In this document: positions 7,924 to 15,907 of the stretch, in pieces
Numbering within the stretch: position 1 is the stretch's first letter
How the letters are laid out: each line of letters starts with the position of its first letter
NCBI GenBank assembly: GCA_035476635.1
Contig: DATILI010000148.1
Location: 10,531 to 74,530 of the forward strand
Source of the DNA: DATILI01 sp035476635
GTDB taxonomy: Bacteria > Pseudomonadota > Gammaproteobacteria > Burkholderiales > Burkholderiaceae_C
Length of the DNA: 64,000 nt
Reading direction: 5' to 3'
The notes under the pieces: generated by a model
Told to the model about the DNA's origin: nothing
Database searches by the model: none
The model's input: the letters and a program-made list of their open reading frames with translations, nothing else
Program-made: the position numbers and the translations under genes

Positions 7924-9237
7924 ATGAGCTTCACCCACAGCCTGATCACCATCGTTTTGCTGATCGCGGCCAGTGCTTTTTTCTCGCTGGCCGAGATCTC
8001 GCTGGCCGCTTCGCGCCGCCTGCGCCTGCGCCAGATGGCTGACGAGGGCGATGCACGCGCCGAACGCGTCATGCGCGTGCAGGAGCAGCCGGGCAACTAC
8101 TTCACGGTCGTGCAAATTGCGCTGAACGCCATTGCGATCCTGGGCGGCGTGGTAGGCGAAGGCGCGTTCAGTCCGCACTTCTCGAGCCTCTTCGAGCAAT
8201 GGCTTACGCCCGCTGGCGCTGAAAGGGCCGGCTTCGGGGTCTCGTTCGTGCTCATCATTTCGCTTTTCATCGTGTTCGCCGACTTGTTTCCCAAGCAGCT
8301 CGGCATGACAGACCCGGAGCATGTGGCGGTGCGCCTGATAGGGCCGATGCAAAGCCTGATGGTGCTACTCAAACCCGCGGTCTGGCTGTTCAGCAAGTGC
8401 ACAGACGGCTTGTTTCGCCTGTTCGGTCTGCCCGCCCAGCGCGATGACCGCATCACCTCAGCCGACATCCTGGCCATGACCGAAGCTGGCACCCAGGCCG
8501 GTGTGCTGGAGCAGCGCGAGCAGCAGGTCATCGCCAATGTTTTTGAGCTCGACACGCGCATGGTCTCCAGCGCCATGACGCAGCGCGACCGCATTGCCTG
8601 GTTCCGCCGGGATGATCCGGACGCGATCGTGCGGGCGCGCATCGTGGCCCAGCCGTTTTCTTCCTACCCGGTATGTGATGGCGTCATCGACCACGTGGTG
8701 GGGTATGTGGATGCCAAGATCATGTTCCAGCGCGTCCTCAACGAGCAATCGATTTCTCCAGGTGCCGATGGCATGCTGCAGAAGGTGCTGATCATTCCCG
8801 ATCGCCTGAGCCTGACCGAGGTGCTGGAGCAGTTCCGCCAGGCGCATGAAGACTTCGCGGTGATCGTCAACGAATACAGCCTGGTGGTCGGTGTGATCAC
8901 GCTCAACGACGTCATGAGCACGGTGATGGGCGACCTGGTGCCGCCGGACGACGAGGAGCTGATCGTGCGGCGCGACGAAAACTCCTGGCTCATCGACGGC
9001 ATCACGCCGGTGCAGGACGTACAGCGCGCCCTGCACCTGGACAGCTTGCCGCATGCCGAAGAATACGAAACCCTTGCAGGATTCCTGATGGTGATGCTGC
9101 GCCGCGTACCCAAGCGGACCGACAAGGTCAGCTGGGAGGGCTATCAGTTCGAGGTGATGGACGTGGACAGCTACCGCATCGATCAGGTGATGGTGACCCG
9201 GCTTGCGGCCATTGCAGCACCGGCGCCGCCAGCGTAG
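7924..9237 (+). CDS. paeA: CNNM/CorC-type membrane protein, PaeA (YtfL) family
   Basis: An inner-membrane protein with an N-terminal DUF21 domain of about three to four membrane segments (residues 1-190), a CBS-domain pair (about 200-325) and a C-terminal CorC_HlyC domain (about 345-425). It is close to E. coli YtfL throughout, for example in SAFFSLAEISLAASR, GNYFTVVQIALNAIAILGG and DFAVIVNEYSLVVGVITL. That protein was renamed PaeA and is reported to protect stationary cells from cadaverine and putrescine, probably by export. The ATG at 7924 gives 437 residues. An in-frame TTG at 7888 is a less likely start. Confidence 0.88.
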   Translation: MSFTHSLITIVLLIAASAFFSLAEISLAASRRLRLRQMADEGDARAERVMRVQEQPGNYFTVVQIALNAIAILGGVVGEGAFSPHFSSLFEQWLTPAGAERAGFGVSFVLIISLFIVFADLFPKQLGMTDPEHVAVRLIGPMQSLMVLLKPAVWLFSKCTDGLFRLFGLPAQRDDRITSADILAMTEAGTQAGVLEQREQQVIANVFELDTRMVSSAMTQRDRIAWFRRDDPDAIVRARIVAQPFSSYPVCDGVIDHVVGYVDAKIMFQRVLNEQSISPGADGMLQKVLIIPDRLSLTEVLEQFRQAHEDFAVIVNEYSLVVGVITLNDVMSTVMGDLVPPDDEELIVRRDENSWLIDGITPVQDVQRALHLDSLPHAEEYETLAGFLMVMLRRVPKRTDKVSWEGYQFEVMDVDSYRIDQVMVTRLAAIAAPAPPA

Positions 9238-9240
9238 CGG

Positions 9241-9852
9241 CTACACGTCCCAGCGCTTTTTCGCACCCAGGACCGCGTTCGGATACTCGGCGCGGCCGCG
9301 GCTGCCGTTGTAGCGGCCCAGCGCCATGAACAGATCGCCTTTTTCGCGGTCCAGGTAATGGCGCAGGATCACGCAGCCAAAGCGCAGATTGGTTTGCATG
9401 TGGAACAGCTTGCCGGCATCGCCGTCACCGATCACACGCGTCCAGAATGGCATGACCTGCATGTAGCCGCGCGCACCGGCGATGCTGACCGCAAATTTGC
9501 GGAAATTGCTTTCTACAGTGATGAGGCCCATGACCAAGGCTGTATCCAGGCCCGCACGCTTGCTTTCATACCAGACGGTCTGCAGGAATTCCTTGCGCAC
9601 TTCCCAGTCGGGCTTCTTGGCCTTCAGTCGTACGCTGGTCGCTCCAAGCCAGTTAAGGTAAGCCAGCTGCGCGTCGGTGCTGGGGAATTCGGGCAAAGGA
9701 GGCGCGGTATTGCCCACGGCGGAACTCAGCGCCGTCCGGACCGAATCGACCAAAGGTTCTTCAATCTGGCCACCGGCGCGCGCAGGCTCCGCAGCAGCCA
9801 GCAGCGGCAGCCCGGCCAGCGAGGACAAAAGATAGTCTCTTCTCGAAATCAC
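9241..9852 (-). CDS. Lytic transglycosylase (SLT domain) with Tat-like leader
   Basis: A 203-residue periplasmic enzyme expected to cleave the MurNAc-GlcNAc bond of peptidoglycan to 1,6-anhydro products. The SLT fold is shown by the catalytic glutamate E114 in ITVESNFRKF, followed by GARGYMQVMP and, near the C-terminus, ALGRYNGSRGR. The N-terminus begins MISRRDYLLSS before a hydrophobic stretch ending near AEPARA. This twin-arginine pattern suggests Tat rather than Sec export. Its start codon overlaps the proS stop by 4 bases (ATGA-type), so it is translationally coupled to proS. Confidence 0.88.
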   Translation of the reverse strand: MISRRDYLLSSLAGLPLLAAAEPARAGGQIEEPLVDSVRTALSSAVGNTAPPLPEFPSTDAQLAYLNWLGATSVRLKAKKPDWEVRKEFLQTVWYESKRAGLDTALVMGLITVESNFRKFAVSIAGARGYMQVMPFWTRVIGDGDAGKLFHMQTNLRFGCVILRHYLDREKGDLFMALGRYNGSRGRAEYPNAVLGAKKRWDV

Positions 9853-11594
9853 GCTTGCAACCGTTCCTTCACAAAGTCAAACACGCTCGCTACCGCAACC
9901 TTGGTTGCAGCGGCATCGCGGCGATGCTGGTACTCAAACTGCCCTTCCTTGAGCCCTCGGTCGGAAATCACCACGCGGTGCGGCACGCCGATGAGCTCCC
10001 AGTCGGCAAACATCGCACCGGGGCGCTCACCGCGGTCGTCCAGCATGACATCAACGCCTGAGTCCAGCAGTTCGGCATACAGCTTTTCGGCCGCCGCCTT
10101 CACTTCTGGACTGCGATCCGGCCCGATGGGGCACAAGACGACGGAAAACGGCGCGATGGCATCCGGCCAGATGATGCCGCGATCGTCATGATTCTGCTCG
10201 ATGGCCGCCGCCGGCAAACGGGTAATACCGATGCCGTAGCAGCCCATCTCCATGAATTGCGGCTTACCGCTCTCGTCCAGGAAGGTCGCGTTCATGTTTC
10301 TGGAATATTTGGTTCCCAGCACAAAAATGTGCCCGATCTCGATGCCGCGTTCAATCGCCAGCACGCCTTTGCCGTCAGGCGACGGGTCGCCAGCGACGAC
10401 ATTGCGCAAATCGGCGACGAGGTCGGGTTCGGGCAGGTCGCGGCCCCAATTGGCACCGGTCATGTGAAAGTTTGCCTCGTTGGCGCCGCAAATCCAGTCC
10501 GCCATGACAGCAACTTCGCGATCAACCACAATCTTCACGGGCTGCTTCAGGCCAATCGGACCCAGGTAGCCCGGTTTGGTTCCGAAGTGGTCGTCGATTT
10601 CGGCCGCCGTGGCGAATCGAAAGCCGCCGTTGAGGCCCGGCACCTTGCTCGCCTTGATTTCATTCAGGTCATGGTCGCCGCGCAGAAGCACAAGCCAGAC
10701 CTGGCTCTTGACCACTGCGCCAACCTGATCGACCTGTTCCGTAGCCAGCACCAGCGACTTCACCGTGGTTTGCAACGGTACGCCCAGAAACTCAGCTACG
10801 TCGGCGCAAGTGCTCTTGCCCGGTGTCGGCGTCCGGGTCAGAGTCTGGCCGGATGCCGGCCGCGGGGATTGCGGCGCCAGAGCCTCGGCTTTTTCCATGT
10901 TGGCGGCGTAGTCGCTGCCCGGACAGTAGACGATGGCGTCTTCACCCGTGGCCGCAATCACCTGGAATTCTTCGGAGAGGTCGCCGCCAATCGCGCCGCT
11001 GTCTGCAGCCACCGCGCGGTAGCGCAAACCGAAGCGGTCGAAAATCTTGCGATAGGCCTGCGCCATGACCTGGTAGCTGGCCTTTGCTGCCGCCGGGTCG
11101 CGATCGAAGCTGTAGGCATCCTTCATGGTGAATTCGCGCCCTCGCATCAATCCAAAGCGTGGGCGGCGTTCGTCGCGGAATTTGGTCTGTATCTGGTACA
11201 GGTTCTTCGGCAACTGCTTGTAGCTGCGAAATTCCTGCCGGGCAATGTCGGTAATCACTTCTTCGCTGGTTGGCTGGACCACATAGTCGCGATCGTGGCG
11301 ATCCTTGATGCGCAGCAGTTCGGGTCCCATCGTGTCGAAGCGGCCGGATTCCTGCCAAAGTTCGGCGGGCTGCACCACGGGCATGGTCAATTCCACGGCA
11401 CCGGCCCGGTTCATTTCCTCACGCACGATGGCCTCAACCTTGCGGATCACGCGCAGGCCCATAGGCATGTAGTTGTAAATGCCGGCACCCAATTTCTTGA
11501 TCATGCCGGCCCGCATCATCAGTTTGTGGCTGGCAACTTCGGCGTCCGCGGGCGCCTCTTTGAGGGTGGAAATGAGGAACTGGGAGGCTTTCAT
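9849..11594 (-). CDS. proS: Proline-tRNA ligase
   Basis: This class II aminoacyl-tRNA synthetase charges tRNA(Pro). Its 581 residues match the bacterial type, which carries an editing domain inserted between motifs 2 and 3. Visible signatures are the proline-binding QPTSEE segment, motif 2 (FRDERRPRFGLMRGREF) and motif 3 around GCYGIGITRL, followed by the C-terminal anticodon-binding domain. The ATG at 11594 begins MKASQFLISTLKEAPADAE, the usual family start. A tRNA-Pro(CGG) lies about 5 kb away at 16926. Confidence 0.96.
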   Translation of the reverse strand: MKASQFLISTLKEAPADAEVASHKLMMRAGMIKKLGAGIYNYMPMGLRVIRKVEAIVREEMNRAGAVELTMPVVQPAELWQESGRFDTMGPELLRIKDRHDRDYVVQPTSEEVITDIARQEFRSYKQLPKNLYQIQTKFRDERRPRFGLMRGREFTMKDAYSFDRDPAAAKASYQVMAQAYRKIFDRFGLRYRAVAADSGAIGGDLSEEFQVIAATGEDAIVYCPGSDYAANMEKAEALAPQSPRPASGQTLTRTPTPGKSTCADVAEFLGVPLQTTVKSLVLATEQVDQVGAVVKSQVWLVLLRGDHDLNEIKASKVPGLNGGFRFATAAEIDDHFGTKPGYLGPIGLKQPVKIVVDREVAVMADWICGANEANFHMTGANWGRDLPEPDLVADLRNVVAGDPSPDGKGVLAIERGIEIGHIFVLGTKYSRNMNATFLDESGKPQFMEMGCYGIGITRLPAAAIEQNHDDRGIIWPDAIAPFSVVLCPIGPDRSPEVKAAAEKLYAELLDSGVDVMLDDRGERPGAMFADWELIGVPHRVVISDRGLKEGQFEYQHRRDAAATKVAVASVFDFVKERLQA

Positions 11595-11629
11595 GGGATG
11601 GCGTCGACCGGGGCAAACAGGCTGAATGC

Positions 11630-11659
11630 TTGGCTAGCGCGCCCCGGGCCGTGCATAAT
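11630..11659 (+). promoter_or_regulatory. Predicted sigma-70 promoter of rppH
   Basis: TTGGCT (11630-11635) and CATAAT (11654-11659) are separated by 18 bases and lie 30 bases before the rppH ATG. The site is in the divergent gap between proS and rppH. Confidence 0.5.
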
Positions 11660-11689
11660 GGATTCAGTTTAAAAATTTGGGGTTCGATT

Positions 11690-12319
11690 ATGCTTGACCG
11701 GGAAGGCTTTAGGCCCAACGTCGGCATCATCCTGCTCAACCAGAAAAACCAGGTGTTCTGGGGCAAGCGCATTCGCACCCACAGCTGGCAATTTCCGCAG
11801 GGTGGCATTGACCGGGGAGAAACCCCCGAGCAAGCCATGTTCCGGGAATTGCAGGAAGAAGTGGGCCTCCTGCCGGAGCATGTTCGCGTTGTTGCCCGTA
11901 CCCGTGACTGGTTGCGCTACGAGGTGCCTGACCGGTACATTCGCCGCGACGCGCGCGGCCACTATAAAGGCCAGAAGCAGATCTGGTATTTGCTGCAACT
12001 CGTTGGCCACGATTGGGACTTGAATCTGCGGGCCACCAACCACCCGGAGTTCGACGCTTGGCGTTGGAACGATTACTGGGTGCCACTGGATGTGGTCGTG
12101 GAGTTCAAACGCGGAGTCTATGAGATGGCTCTGACGGAGCTGGCACGTTATTTGCCGCGCCACGATTATCGAAATCGCTACCTGCGTGGTGGCATGCGCT
12201 CGCGCGACCACGAAGCGCACGAAGCGGCGCCGGACCATATGCCGGGCGCCTCGTTCGAATTGCCGCCCGGCGCCACATTCGAGCCGGACCCGCAGGCCAG
12301 CATTGCGACCGACTCCTAG
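11690..12319 (+). CDS. rppH: RNA pyrophosphohydrolase RppH
   Basis: This Nudix hydrolase removes pyrophosphate from 5'-triphosphorylated mRNA and starts RNase E-dependent decay. The Nudix box runs from residue 38 to 60 (GGIDRGETPEQA, then FRELQEEVGL). The N-terminus MLDREGFRPNVGIILLN is the family start, so the ATG at 11690 was chosen over upstream in-frame codons. At 209 residues it is longer than E. coli RppH (176); the extra C-terminal tail (after about residue 165) is rich in H, A and P and is probably disordered. The CNP1-like gene follows after 10 bases. Confidence 0.93.
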   Translation: MLDREGFRPNVGIILLNQKNQVFWGKRIRTHSWQFPQGGIDRGETPEQAMFRELQEEVGLLPEHVRVVARTRDWLRYEVPDRYIRRDARGHYKGQKQIWYLLQLVGHDWDLNLRATNHPEFDAWRWNDYWVPLDVVVEFKRGVYEMALTELARYLPRHDYRNRYLRGGMRSRDHEAHEAAPDHMPGASFELPPGATFEPDPQASIATDS

Positions 12320-12329
12320 GAAATATCTC

Positions 12330-12833
12330 ATGTCTTTGTGTCGTGCAGGCTTGGCTTTCGCCATGGTCATCGTCGCGGGTTCGGCATTCGCCCAGTTGGC
12401 TACCGAAGACCCGGACTGGAAAGAGTCGCAAGTTCCGCCACCGCCTGCCTTCAACGCGGCGAAGCTGGTAACGGTGGACGTGGGGGCAGCCTCGGCTTTG
12501 ACGTTCGGCATTGATCCGGCAACGTTGTCCGTGACCAAGGAAGGCATCGTACGGTACGTGGTGGTTGCTTCCAGCCGCACCGGCGCGTTGAATGCCATGT
12601 ACGAAGGTATTCGCTGTGCTTCAGCGGAATACAAGATTTATGCCCGCTACAACGCTGGCAGCGGATGGAATGCTGTCAGCGAGCCAACCTGGCAGTCGCT
12701 CTACGCGACAACGCCTTCGCGCCATACCTTGCGCATCGCGCGAGCGGGCATCTGCAGGGGCAATGCGCCAAACCTCTCAGTCGAGCAAATCGTGCGCGAC
12801 CTGCGCACCCCGCCCGACAAGAAGTTCGAATAG
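12330..12833 (+). CDS. CNP1-like family secreted protein
   Basis: A 167-residue protein with an N-terminal signal peptide, probably cleaved after the AFA at residues 19-21. The mature part begins QLATEDPDWKE and has the pattern of the CNP1-like family (PF08750), whose biochemical function is unknown. Features supporting this are the WKES...PPPPAF segment, the GIRCASAEYKIYAR segment with one cysteine and a second cysteine near the C-terminus, which could form a disulfide. It follows rppH closely and converges on proB. I made the family assignment from sequence memory. Confidence 0.75.
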   Translation: MSLCRAGLAFAMVIVAGSAFAQLATEDPDWKESQVPPPPAFNAAKLVTVDVGAASALTFGIDPATLSVTKEGIVRYVVVASSRTGALNAMYEGIRCASAEYKIYARYNAGSGWNAVSEPTWQSLYATTPSRHTLRIARAGICRGNAPNLSVEQIVRDLRTPPDKKFE

Positions 12834-12855
12834 CCCCCCGTCGCCTTGAACCGTG

Positions 12856-13992
12856 CTATCTGGTGAGTACCAGATTGTCACGGTGCACCATCTCCGGCTC
12901 CGCAATGAATCCCAGCAAGCGCTCGATTTCGCCCGAGGGTTTGCGGCAAATCAGGCGTGCTTCGGCGCTGGCATAGTTGGCCAGTCCGCGCGCAATTTCA
13001 GCACCGGCTGTGTCGCGGACCGCAATCACGTCTCCGCGCGAAAACTCACCTTCTACCGCCGTCATGCCGATTGGCAACAGGCTCTTGCCTTCGTCGCGCA
13101 GCTTGGCGACAGCGCCGGCATCCACCGTCACGGCGCCACGCAATTGCAGATGATCGGCCATCCATTGCTTGCGCGCCTGTTTCTTCTGCGTTTGTGCCAC
13201 CAGCAATGTGCCAATGGACTCTCCTTGAACGAGGCGGATCAGCGCCTGCGGCTCACGGCCCCAAGCGATCACGGTCGAGGCCCCGGAGCCCGCGGCGCGC
13301 TTGGCGGCCAGGATCTTGGTGATCATGCCGCCGCTGCCGATGCTGGAGCCGGCGCCACCGGCCATGGCTTCCAGTGCCGGATCACCCGCACGTGCCTCGT
13401 GAACAAAGGTAGCGGTCGAATCCTTGCGCGGATCGGCGGTATACAAGCCCTTCTGGTCCGTCAAGATGACCAGCACGTCGGCTTCCACGAGGTTGGCCAC
13501 GAGCGCACCAAGCGTGTCGTTGTCGCCGAACTTGATTTCGTCGTTGACGACGGTGTCGTTTTCGTTGATGACCGGCAGCACGCCGAGTCGCAGCAGGGTC
13601 AAGAGCGTCGAGCGCGCATTGAGGTAGCGCTCCCTGTCCGCCAGGTCCGCATGCGTCAGCAACACCTGGGCGCTGCCCAGCGAGTTCTCACGCAACTTCG
13701 TTTCATACATTTGCGCGAGGCCCATCTGGCCTACCGCGGCTGCGGCCTGCAGCTCGTTCAGTTCATGCGGGCGCGTTGCCCAGCCCAGGCGCTTCATGCC
13801 CTCGGCAATCGCGCCGCTGGAAACCATGATTACCTCGCGGCCATCTTTCACCAGCGCCGCAAGCTGGCGACACCACTCGCCAATGGCAACCGCGTCAAGC
13901 CCGCGCCCCTCATTGGTAACGAGGCTTGAACCGACCTTGACAACGATGCGCCGGGCGTCTCGCACTAGGCTGGAAGCTGATTTCTGGGCCAT
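12856..13992 (-). CDS. proB: Glutamate 5-kinase ProB
   Basis: This enzyme phosphorylates glutamate in the first step of proline synthesis. The amino-acid kinase domain begins with RRIVVKVGSSLVTNEG (residues 14-29), continues with MVSSGAIAEG and INENDTVVNDEIKFGDND, and is followed by a C-terminal PUA domain (about 285-365). The ATG at 13992 begins MAQKSASSLVRDARR and leaves a 19-base gap to obgE. An upstream in-frame ATG at 14031 would overlap obgE and was not preferred. It is the last gene of the rplU-rpmA-obgE-proB string. Confidence 0.95.
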   Translation of the reverse strand: MAQKSASSLVRDARRIVVKVGSSLVTNEGRGLDAVAIGEWCRQLAALVKDGREVIMVSSGAIAEGMKRLGWATRPHELNELQAAAAVGQMGLAQMYETKLRENSLGSAQVLLTHADLADRERYLNARSTLLTLLRLGVLPVINENDTVVNDEIKFGDNDTLGALVANLVEADVLVILTDQKGLYTADPRKDSTATFVHEARAGDPALEAMAGGAGSSIGSGGMITKILAAKRAAGSGASTVIAWGREPQALIRLVQGESIGTLLVAQTQKKQARKQWMADHLQLRGAVTVDAGAVAKLRDEGKSLLPIGMTAVEGEFSRGDVIAVRDTAGAEIARGLANYASAEARLICRKPSGEIERLLGFIAEPEMVHRDNLVLTR

Positions 13993-14011
13993 TTGACTTG
14001 AGGTACAACCA

Positions 14012-15082
14012 TCAGGACAGGGACTCGCCACCGAAGCGAGGATCGACCTCGGCGGGCGGCTGCTCAGCGACTTGTTGCGCTTTCACGTGCTGATAAATCG
14101 CCTTCACCAACGACTCGCAGCCGTCGCGCGTAAGAGCCGATATCTCGAAAACGGGGCCTTTGTATTTGAAGCGTTTGACGAAATCCTTGACCTTGGCCGC
14201 GCGTTCGTCCGTCGCCACCATGTCCAGCTTGTTGAGCACCAGCCAGCGCGGTTTTTTATAGAGCTTTTCATCGTACTTCTTGAGCTCCGCGACGATGGCC
14301 TTGGCCTGCGCTACCGGGTCGACCTCCTCATCGAACGGCGCGATGTCCACGATATGCAACAGCAGGCGAGTGCGTTGCAGATGGCGCAGGAATTGGTGAC
14401 CCAGTCCGGCTCCTTCGGATGCGCCCTCGATGAGGCCGGGAATGTCGGCTACCACGAAGCTCTGCTCGGGGCCAACGCGCACGACGCCGAGATTGGGGTG
14501 CAAGGTGGTGAACGGATAGTCGGCGATCTTGGGCCGCGCATTGGAAATGGCGGAGATCAGCGTGGACTTGCCCGCATTGGGCATGCCAAGAAGGCCGACA
14601 TCGGCCAGCACTTTGAGTTCGAGCTTGAGGTTTCTCTTTTCTCCAGGCCAACCCGGAGTTTTTTGGCGCGGCGCGCGGTTGATGGCGCTCTTGAATCGCA
14701 TGTTGCCAAAGCCACCATCGCCGCCCTTGGCGATCGTGATGACTTCACCTGGGGTGAGCAACTCAAACAAAACATCACCCGTCTCAACGTCGGTGATGAT
14801 GGTGCCCACGGGCATCTTGAGCGTGATGTCGTCGCCTGCCGCACCGAACATGTCGGAGCCCATGCCGTGCTCGCCGCGCTTGGCTTCATGGCGGCGCGAA
14901 AAGCGGAAATCGACCAAGGTATTGAGGTTCGGGTCGGCCACCGCGAAGACGTGGCCACCACGTCCGCCATCCCCCCCATTGGGACCACCGAACTCTTTGT
15001 ACTTTTCATGCCGGAACGAGACGCAGCCGTTCCCGCCATCGCCCGCGGCAATGTCAATATAGGCTTCGTCGACGAACTTCAT
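14012..15082 (-). CDS. obgE: Obg family GTPase (ObgE/CgtA)
   Basis: An essential GTPase involved in 50S ribosome assembly and the stringent response. The glycine-rich Obg fold fills residues 1-158 (for example GDGGNGCVSFRHEKY and GGPNGGDGGRGG). The G domain follows with G1 GMPNAGKST at 166-174, G3 DIPGLIEGA near 213 and G4 NKLD near 281. The C-terminal extension after about residue 335 is short. The gene lies downstream of rplU-rpmA, as in most bacteria, but with a hairpin terminator in between. Confidence 0.96.
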   Translation of the reverse strand: MKFVDEAYIDIAAGDGGNGCVSFRHEKYKEFGGPNGGDGGRGGHVFAVADPNLNTLVDFRFSRRHEAKRGEHGMGSDMFGAAGDDITLKMPVGTIITDVETGDVLFELLTPGEVITIAKGGDGGFGNMRFKSAINRAPRQKTPGWPGEKRNLKLELKVLADVGLLGMPNAGKSTLISAISNARPKIADYPFTTLHPNLGVVRVGPEQSFVVADIPGLIEGASEGAGLGHQFLRHLQRTRLLLHIVDIAPFDEEVDPVAQAKAIVAELKKYDEKLYKKPRWLVLNKLDMVATDERAAKVKDFVKRFKYKGPVFEISALTRDGCESLVKAIYQHVKAQQVAEQPPAEVDPRFGGESLS

Positions 15083-15113
15083 GTGTCAGCTTTTTTGGGA
15101 GTTTATAAACGAA

Positions 15114-15138
15114 GAAGCCCCGAACGCGTCGGGGCTTC
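15114..15138 (-). terminator. Intrinsic terminator or attenuator between rpmA and obgE
   Basis: GAAGCCCCGA and TCGGGGCTTC form a perfect 10-bp stem with a 5-base loop. On the minus strand it is followed by TTCGTTTATAAAC, a T-rich but imperfect tail. It lies 22 bases after the rpmA stop and 32 bases before the obgE start, so it probably lowers obgE-proB expression relative to the ribosomal protein genes. Confidence 0.7.
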
Positions 15139-15159
15139 ATGCGCGGAAGTGATTTCGGC

Positions 15160-15420
15160 TTAAGCGGCCGCAGTCACATTGACCATATGCTTGTTCAGTG
15201 CGCCCTTCACGGCGAACGACACATGGCCATCCACCAGTGCAAACAGGGTGTGGTCCTTGCCCACGCCGACATTGGTGCCGGGATGGAACTTGGTGCCGCG
15301 CTGCCGCACGATGATGGAGCCAGCGCTGATCAGTTCACCGCCAAACGCTTTCACGCCGAGCATCTTGGGCTTGGAATCGCGCCCGTTTCGCGTAGAGCCG
15401 CCGCCTTTTTTCTGTGCCAT
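15160..15420 (-). CDS. rpmA: 50S ribosomal protein L27
   Basis: L27 is an 86-residue ribosomal protein whose N-terminal arm reaches the peptidyl transferase centre. The sequence MAQKKGGGSTRNGRDS, then GVKAFGGELISAGSIIVRQRGTK split across the family core, is diagnostic. The start has a good AAGGAG ribosome binding site. It follows rplU by 11 bases, the usual L21-L27 pair. Confidence 0.97.
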   Translation of the reverse strand: MAQKKGGGSTRNGRDSKPKMLGVKAFGGELISAGSIIVRQRGTKFHPGTNVGVGKDHTLFALVDGHVSFAVKGALNKHMVNVTAAA

Positions 15421-15431
15421 GACCTACTCCT

Positions 15432-15743
15432 TCAAGCAGCGATCGCGCCGATTTGCAGTTCAGTGAACTGCTGGCGATGCCCTTGACGTTTCTGATAATG
15501 CTTGCGACGGCGCATCTTGAAGATGCGAACCTTGTCGTGCTTGCCGTGCGCCACCACAGTGGCTTTCACAGTTGCGCCGGACACCAGGGGCGTGCCAACC
15601 TTGATCTCGCTGCCGTTTCCGACAGCCAGAACCTGGTCGATCACAATTTCCTGGCCTACGTCCGCAGCAATCTGTTCTACTTTAATTTTTTCGCCGGAAG
15701 CAACGCGATACTGCTTGCCGCCGGTTTTTATGACCGCGTACAT
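15432..15743 (-). CDS. rplU: 50S ribosomal protein L21
   Basis: L21 is a 103-residue 23S-rRNA-binding protein. It begins MYAVIKTGGKQYRV and contains the conserved IFKMRRRKHYQKRQGHRQ segment near the C-terminus. The frame is open upstream, but the ATG at 15743 gives the family start and has a GAGG ribosome binding site 6 bases before it. Confidence 0.97.
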   Translation of the reverse strand: MYAVIKTGGKQYRVASGEKIKVEQIAADVGQEIVIDQVLAVGNGSEIKVGTPLVSGATVKATVVAHGKHDKVRIFKMRRRKHYQKRQGHRQQFTELQIGAIAA

Positions 15744-15793
15744 GTTGACCTCTTGATTTGAAGCTCTGCGAACGGATTTCCACAGAGCCAAAG

Positions 15794-15799
15794 ATTGTA
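15794..15799 (-). promoter_or_regulatory. Candidate -10 box (TACAAT) for rplU-rpmA
   Basis: On the minus strand TACAAT occurs 50 bases before the rplU start, in the divergent gap with ispB. The -35 region is weak, so this is a tentative assignment. Confidence 0.4.
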
Positions 15800-15873
15800 G
15801 CACGGTTTGCGCTTGCTAACTTAAGGTTCTCGCTCCGACGGCCGCCGGCCGGGCGCATCGCCAAACACCTTCC

Positions 15874-15879
15874 TATAAT
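15874..15879 (+). promoter_or_regulatory. Candidate -10 box (TATAAT) for ispB
   Basis: A consensus TATAAT lies 28 bases before the chosen ispB start at 15908. No clear -35 hexamer is seen at normal spacing. Confidence 0.45.
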
Positions 15880-15907
15880 TCTCACAACTTCTGCGAGCCC
15901 GCCTGTC

